Source of the DNA: Roseiarcus sp036489975
Lineage (GTDB): Bacteria > Pseudomonadota > Alphaproteobacteria > Rhizobiales > Beijerinckiaceae
Length of the DNA stretch: 64,000 nt
NCBI GenBank assembly: GCA_036489975.1
Contig: DASXES010000085.1
Span: 1-64,000 of the forward strand
Direction of reading: 5' to 3'
The translations under genes and the position numbers were made by a program. Positions 60,937 through 64,000 of the stretch are shown here, piece by piece. Position 1 is the first letter of the stretch. The number at the start of each line of letters is the position of its first letter. Under the pieces are notes generated by a model. The model made no database searches. It saw only the letters and a list, made by a program, of their open reading frames with translations, and had not been told where the DNA came from.

Positions 60937-62565
60937 TCAAGGCCGCCGCAAGAGCGCGGTCAAGAACAGGCACGCATAGGCGCCGATGGCGGCGGCGAGG
61001 AATCCGTCGATATACGCGAGAACGGCGGCCTGCTTCGCCACCGCGGAGGCAAGCAGGCTCGTCGCGCGCTCCGCCGCGAGCGCGGCGTCGGCCGAGTGCG
61101 CGGCGACAGCGTTGCGATACGCGGCCAGCCGATCGGCCGTCTGCCCGCCGAGGCTGTCGACATGCAGGCCGATCAGATTGGAGTGGACCTGCTCGCGCAC
61201 GCGCACGAAGGTCTGCATGAAGGCGGTGCCGATCTCGCCGCCGAACAGGCGACTGGTCTGGAACAGCGTCCCGATCGTCAACACGTCGGCCGGGCTCATC
61301 GATCGGACGGCGAGAACGACGACAGAGGTCAAGGCGAACGACTGACCGATCGCCTGCAAGACCTGGGAAGGGAGAAAGTCATCGGTGGCCCAGTCGTTGG
61401 TGAGGCCGGTCCCCATGAGGCAGGCGATTCCAACCAGAATCGCCCCGAACGCCAGCGTCAGACGGGCGTCGACGCGTTGCAGAAGCCAGCCGAGCGGAAG
61501 GACGATCAGAAGCTGCGGCAGGGCGATCCAGAGCAGAACCGCGCCGACCTGCAGCTCGCGATAGTTCTGCACCACCTGAAGGTAGGTCGGGATGATGTAG
61601 GCGGTCGAGAGAATGATGAACCGGAAGCCGGTCACCAGGAGCAGGATCGCGACCAGCCCTCCTCGGGCGAGCAGGCGAAGGTTTAGAAACGGCTTTTCAA
61701 CCCAAAGCTCGCGCACGACAAAGGCAAGCGTGAGCAGCCCGCCCGAGAGCAGCAGGCCATTGACGAGGCCGTTGTTGTTCCAGTCGAGCCGATTGCCCTG
61801 GTCGAGGCCCGCGTAAAGGAGAGCGAAACCGAGCCCCGAATAGGCGAGCCCAGGCCAGTCGAGGTCGCGCCGCAGCGCCAGGTTGACCTTCTCGCGCGGC
61901 ACGCCATACCAGATGCACGCGAACATGACCGGCAGCGCCAGGCAATATTGCCACTCGATCCAACGCCATGACAGGCTGTCCGAGTACCAGCCCTCGAGCG
62001 AGGCCGCGACGTTCTGCGACAGTTCGGAGTTCATTGCGTAGACGGCGAGGCCGTAGACGACGAGGCGCTGCGGCAGATTGCGGACGATGAAGCCGATGGT
62101 GAGCGGGATGAAGGTTCCGGCGCCGACGCCGGCGAGAAATTGCGCCGTGAGGAATGCGGTGAGGTTGGGCGACAGCGGCGCCAGCAGGCTGGCGACGAAC
62201 AGGAGCGCCATTCCGTACAGAAGAATTCGCCTCACGCTGAAAATGGCGCCGAGATACGGGCAGGCGACGCCGATGACCATCTGCCCGACGCCGAAGCTCG
62301 TCGTCATCCATGCGCCTTCGTCGAAGCCGAAGTGCAGGCCGCCGCGCAAATCGGCGAGGCCGAAGGTCGTAATGCGGCTGCCAATGGTCGACAGGAGCGC
62401 GCCTATGAGAACGCCCAATATGCCGACATAGGGCCTGAGGGAATCGGCGCTGAGCCGAATGAAAGGGAGCTTGTGCTTGTGAACGGCGATGCCGGCGCAA
62501 GTGATCGGAACTGGGACGCGGACCTCCGCGCCGCTCGAGGTGAACGGGAGGTGGAGCGCCGTCAT
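60937..62565 (-). CDS. DHA2-type MFS efflux permease (EmrB-like)
   Basis: A 542-residue transporter with a long cytoplasmic N-terminus and 14 predicted helices; conserved parts include GAWMTTSFGVGQMVIGVACPYLG and FLAGVGAGTFIPLTIGF. It overlaps the upstream HlyD gene by 4 bp (ATGA), so the two form one pump. Distant from the other emrB in the window: N-terminus and the LDTTIANVA motif differ (here TIGSRITTFGLADLRG). The substrate is unknown. Confidence 0.9.
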   Translation of the reverse strand: MTALHLPFTSSGAEVRVPVPITCAGIAVHKHKLPFIRLSADSLRPYVGILGVLIGALLSTIGSRITTFGLADLRGGLHFGFDEGAWMTTSFGVGQMVIGVACPYLGAIFSVRRILLYGMALLFVASLLAPLSPNLTAFLTAQFLAGVGAGTFIPLTIGFIVRNLPQRLVVYGLAVYAMNSELSQNVAASLEGWYSDSLSWRWIEWQYCLALPVMFACIWYGVPREKVNLALRRDLDWPGLAYSGLGFALLYAGLDQGNRLDWNNNGLVNGLLLSGGLLTLAFVVRELWVEKPFLNLRLLARGGLVAILLLVTGFRFIILSTAYIIPTYLQVVQNYRELQVGAVLLWIALPQLLIVLPLGWLLQRVDARLTLAFGAILVGIACLMGTGLTNDWATDDFLPSQVLQAIGQSFALTSVVVLAVRSMSPADVLTIGTLFQTSRLFGGEIGTAFMQTFVRVREQVHSNLIGLHVDSLGGQTADRLAAYRNAVAAHSADAALAAERATSLLASAVAKQAAVLAYIDGFLAAAIGAYACLFLTALLRRP

Positions 62566-63719
62566 GGGCGAGGCGCCGCGTCGCTCGTCGTCGTTCCGCC
62601 GCTCCGCACAGGATCGGCGCCGGTATCGACCGTGGCTTCGACGGACATGCCCGGCCGCACCAGCGCGCCAAGCGAAGGGTTGCTGTCGAGCACGATCTTT
62701 ACCGGCACGCGCTGGACCACTTTGGTGAAGTTCCCGGTCGCGTTGTCGGGGGGAAGTAGCGCGAAGGTGCTGCCCGTCCCCGGCGACCAGCTATCGACGT
62801 GGCCCGTGAGCTTGAGATCGGGAAAGGCGTCGACCGTCACGCGGGCCGGCTGGCCGACACGGATGTTGGTCATCTGGGTTTCCTTGAAGTTCGCGAGCGT
62901 CCAGATGTTCGGCAGCGGGAGGACGGCGATCACTTGCGTGCCGACATTGACGAATTGTCCGAGGCGCACCTGCCGCTGCCCCACGAGCCCATCGGCGGGC
63001 GAGAGGATTCGCGTATAGCGCAGGTTATTGGAGGCGAGCGCGGCCTGAGCTTCCGCCGCGTGAATTTGCGCCTGAAGCTGCTTTTCCTGGATGTCGATCG
63101 CCGCCAGCGCAGCTTTCTGCTGGTCGAGTTGCGCTTCGTTCAGGCGTCGCTGGGCGAGCGCTTTCTTCGCATTGTCGTCGGCCTGTTCGACCAGCTTTTG
63201 TGTCCCGGCGATTCCGGTCTTGAACAGGTCGCGCTGGCGCTTGTCCTCGAGCTGGTAGCGCAGCACGTCGGCCTCGGTCGAGTCGATCGTCGCCTCAGCC
63301 TCGCGGACAAGCGCCTGCTGGATGGCGCGCTGGTTCTCGAGGTTGGCGAGCGTCGCCTCAGCCGCAGCGAGATTGGCTTGAGCCAGGTCAAGCTGGGCCT
63401 GGTAGTCGGACGGATCGATGACGGCGATCAGATCGCCCTTGCGGATGGTCTGGAAGTCGTTGACCGGCATTTCGGTGATATAGCCAGACACCCGGGCCGA
63501 AAGCGGCGTCACGTCGCCCGCGATGAAGGCGTCGTCGGTCGATTCAAAGCGCGCGGCGCCCGTCCAGCGGTCCCAATGTCCGGCCGTGTACCAGATGAGC
63601 CAGGCGGCGAAGGCCAGGAACGCGATGCGTAGGAACGGGTAAAGCCAGTGACTGCGCCAGCCTGCGGCCGTGGCGGTGGTTTGCGCTGGCGCGCTGTTCG
63701 TGGGCGGTATCTCTGTCAT
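62562..63719 (-). CDS. HlyD/EmrA-type membrane-fusion protein
   Basis: A 385-residue periplasmic adaptor with one N-terminal membrane anchor (LYPFLRIAFLAFAAWLIWYT), biotin-lipoyl-like half motifs (ITEMPVNDFQTIRKGDLIAVIDP and RILSPADGLVGQRQV), a long alpha-hairpin coiled coil (about 100-215) and a C-terminal beta-barrel. AGAGG lies upstream of the ATG at 63719. Works with the downstream MFS permease and an outer-membrane channel encoded elsewhere. Confidence 0.92.
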   Translation of the reverse strand: MTEIPPTNSAPAQTTATAAGWRSHWLYPFLRIAFLAFAAWLIWYTAGHWDRWTGAARFESTDDAFIAGDVTPLSARVSGYITEMPVNDFQTIRKGDLIAVIDPSDYQAQLDLAQANLAAAEATLANLENQRAIQQALVREAEATIDSTEADVLRYQLEDKRQRDLFKTGIAGTQKLVEQADDNAKKALAQRRLNEAQLDQQKAALAAIDIQEKQLQAQIHAAEAQAALASNNLRYTRILSPADGLVGQRQVRLGQFVNVGTQVIAVLPLPNIWTLANFKETQMTNIRVGQPARVTVDAFPDLKLTGHVDSWSPGTGSTFALLPPDNATGNFTKVVQRVPVKIVLDSNPSLGALVRPGMSVEATVDTGADPVRSGGTTTSDAAPRP

Positions 63720-63812
63720 CGCGCCTCTTTAAATAGCGCAAGATGACAGAATCCAAAAAAATGGCGTCCGAAGCCGGGGCGCGCCACGATGGCGCGGCCG
63801 ACCAGGCTTCTT

Positions 63813-64000
63813 TTACAGTTTCGAGCCGCCGTCGACGTGGATGATGTCGCCGGTGATCCAGCGGGCTTCGTCGGACACGAGGAAGGCGACGACGCCGCCG
63901 ATGTCGTCAGGCTGAGCGAGGCGCTGTTTGAGCGTCTGCATGCCCAGCGCGTAGTTGCGTCCGTTCTCCGTCTTGGTGAAGTTCGACATGTCAGTCTCGA
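63813..64000 (-). CDS. Short-chain dehydrogenase/reductase, C-terminus only
   Basis: The minus strand reads through the window edge and ends in LAQPDDIGGVVAFLVSDEARWITGDIIHVDGGSKL, the typical C-terminus of FabG-like SDR enzymes (ITG...xVDGG). The catalytic and cofactor sites lie outside the window. Substrate unknown. Confidence 0.85.
   Translation of the reverse strand, partial: ETDMSNFTKTENGRNYALGMQTLKQRLAQPDDIGGVVAFLVSDEARWITGDIIHVDGGSKL

Noticed and set aside
60148..61686. 512-codon plus-strand ORF over adenylate cyclase and the MFS gene
   Set aside because: Antisense to two clear genes and made of Arg/His/Asp/Gly-rich sequence with no motif.

Overview
This is a GC-rich chromosomal segment of an alphaproteobacterium, most likely a member of the Hyphomicrobiales (Rhizobiales). 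The assignment rests on gene content and order: zapA and a DUF4164 gene divergent from tkt-gap-pgk, a meso-diaminopimelate type dcw cell-wall cluster, DUF882 and YkuD murein enzymes, and FrcBCA-like sugar import. I cannot name the genus. Coding density is high, nearly all genes are housekeeping or transport genes, and I found no tRNA, rRNA, CRISPR array, transposase or prophage gene.

Layout. 0-2 kb: an MFS transporter and its MarR regulator, with near-identical palindromes in front of both. 2-7.4 kb: cell division (zapA, DUF4164) and a possible 6S RNA on the minus strand, then tkt-gap-pgk on the plus strand. 7.5-15.7 kb: mixed small genes (thioesterase, 4Fe-4S protein, methyltransferase, a doubly broken cupin gene, phosphoketolase, a lipoprotein, an RraA-like protein, an SRAP protein). 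Two tiny membrane-protein ORFs follow. 16.1-27.6 kb: the dcw operon mraZ-rsmH-ftsL-ftsI-murE-murF-mraY-murD-ftsW-murG, mostly with overlapping or nearly touching genes and with a 10-bp-periodic MraZ-type box upstream. It stops after murG, without murC, murB, ddl, ftsQ, ftsA or ftsZ. 27.6-31.1 kb: a marR-emrA-emrB efflux operon reading towards murG. 31.1-31.8 kb: an intergenic region holding an AT-rich element with terminal inverted repeats.

31.8-39.4 kb: 5-hydroxyisourate hydrolase, then a pyruvate dehydrogenase operon of the homodimeric-E1 type (aceE-aceF-lpdA) with three lipoyl domains. 39.5-44.7 kb: a cell-wall block of a DUF882 peptidase, an L,D-transpeptidase and a sigma-54 response regulator. 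44.9-50.8 kb: oligoendopeptidase F, an AraC/GyrI-like regulator, DUF1801, an ABC1/UbiB-like kinase and PobA. 50.9-54.2 kb: a sugar ABC importer with a cyclic-nucleotide-binding protein at the end of its operon. 54.4-64 kb: an outer-membrane beta-barrel, a GT8 glycosyltransferase, a second copy of the AT-rich element in inverted orientation, an arylsulfatase gene with one frameshift, an AraC regulator, a class III adenylate cyclase, a second EmrAB-type efflux pair, and the C-terminus of a short-chain dehydrogenase at the edge.

Together the genes link sugar-phosphate metabolism (transketolase, GAPDH, PGK, phosphoketolase) to acetyl-CoA supply (phosphoketolase, PDH) and to envelope synthesis and remodelling. 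The most unusual items are a dispersed AT-rich repeat in inverted orientation about 25 kb apart, two unannotated tiny membrane ORFs with ribosome binding sites, clear operator palindromes for both MarR regulators, a split dcw cluster, and two genes that each lack one C in a CCC run. I see no convincing new defence or mobile system.
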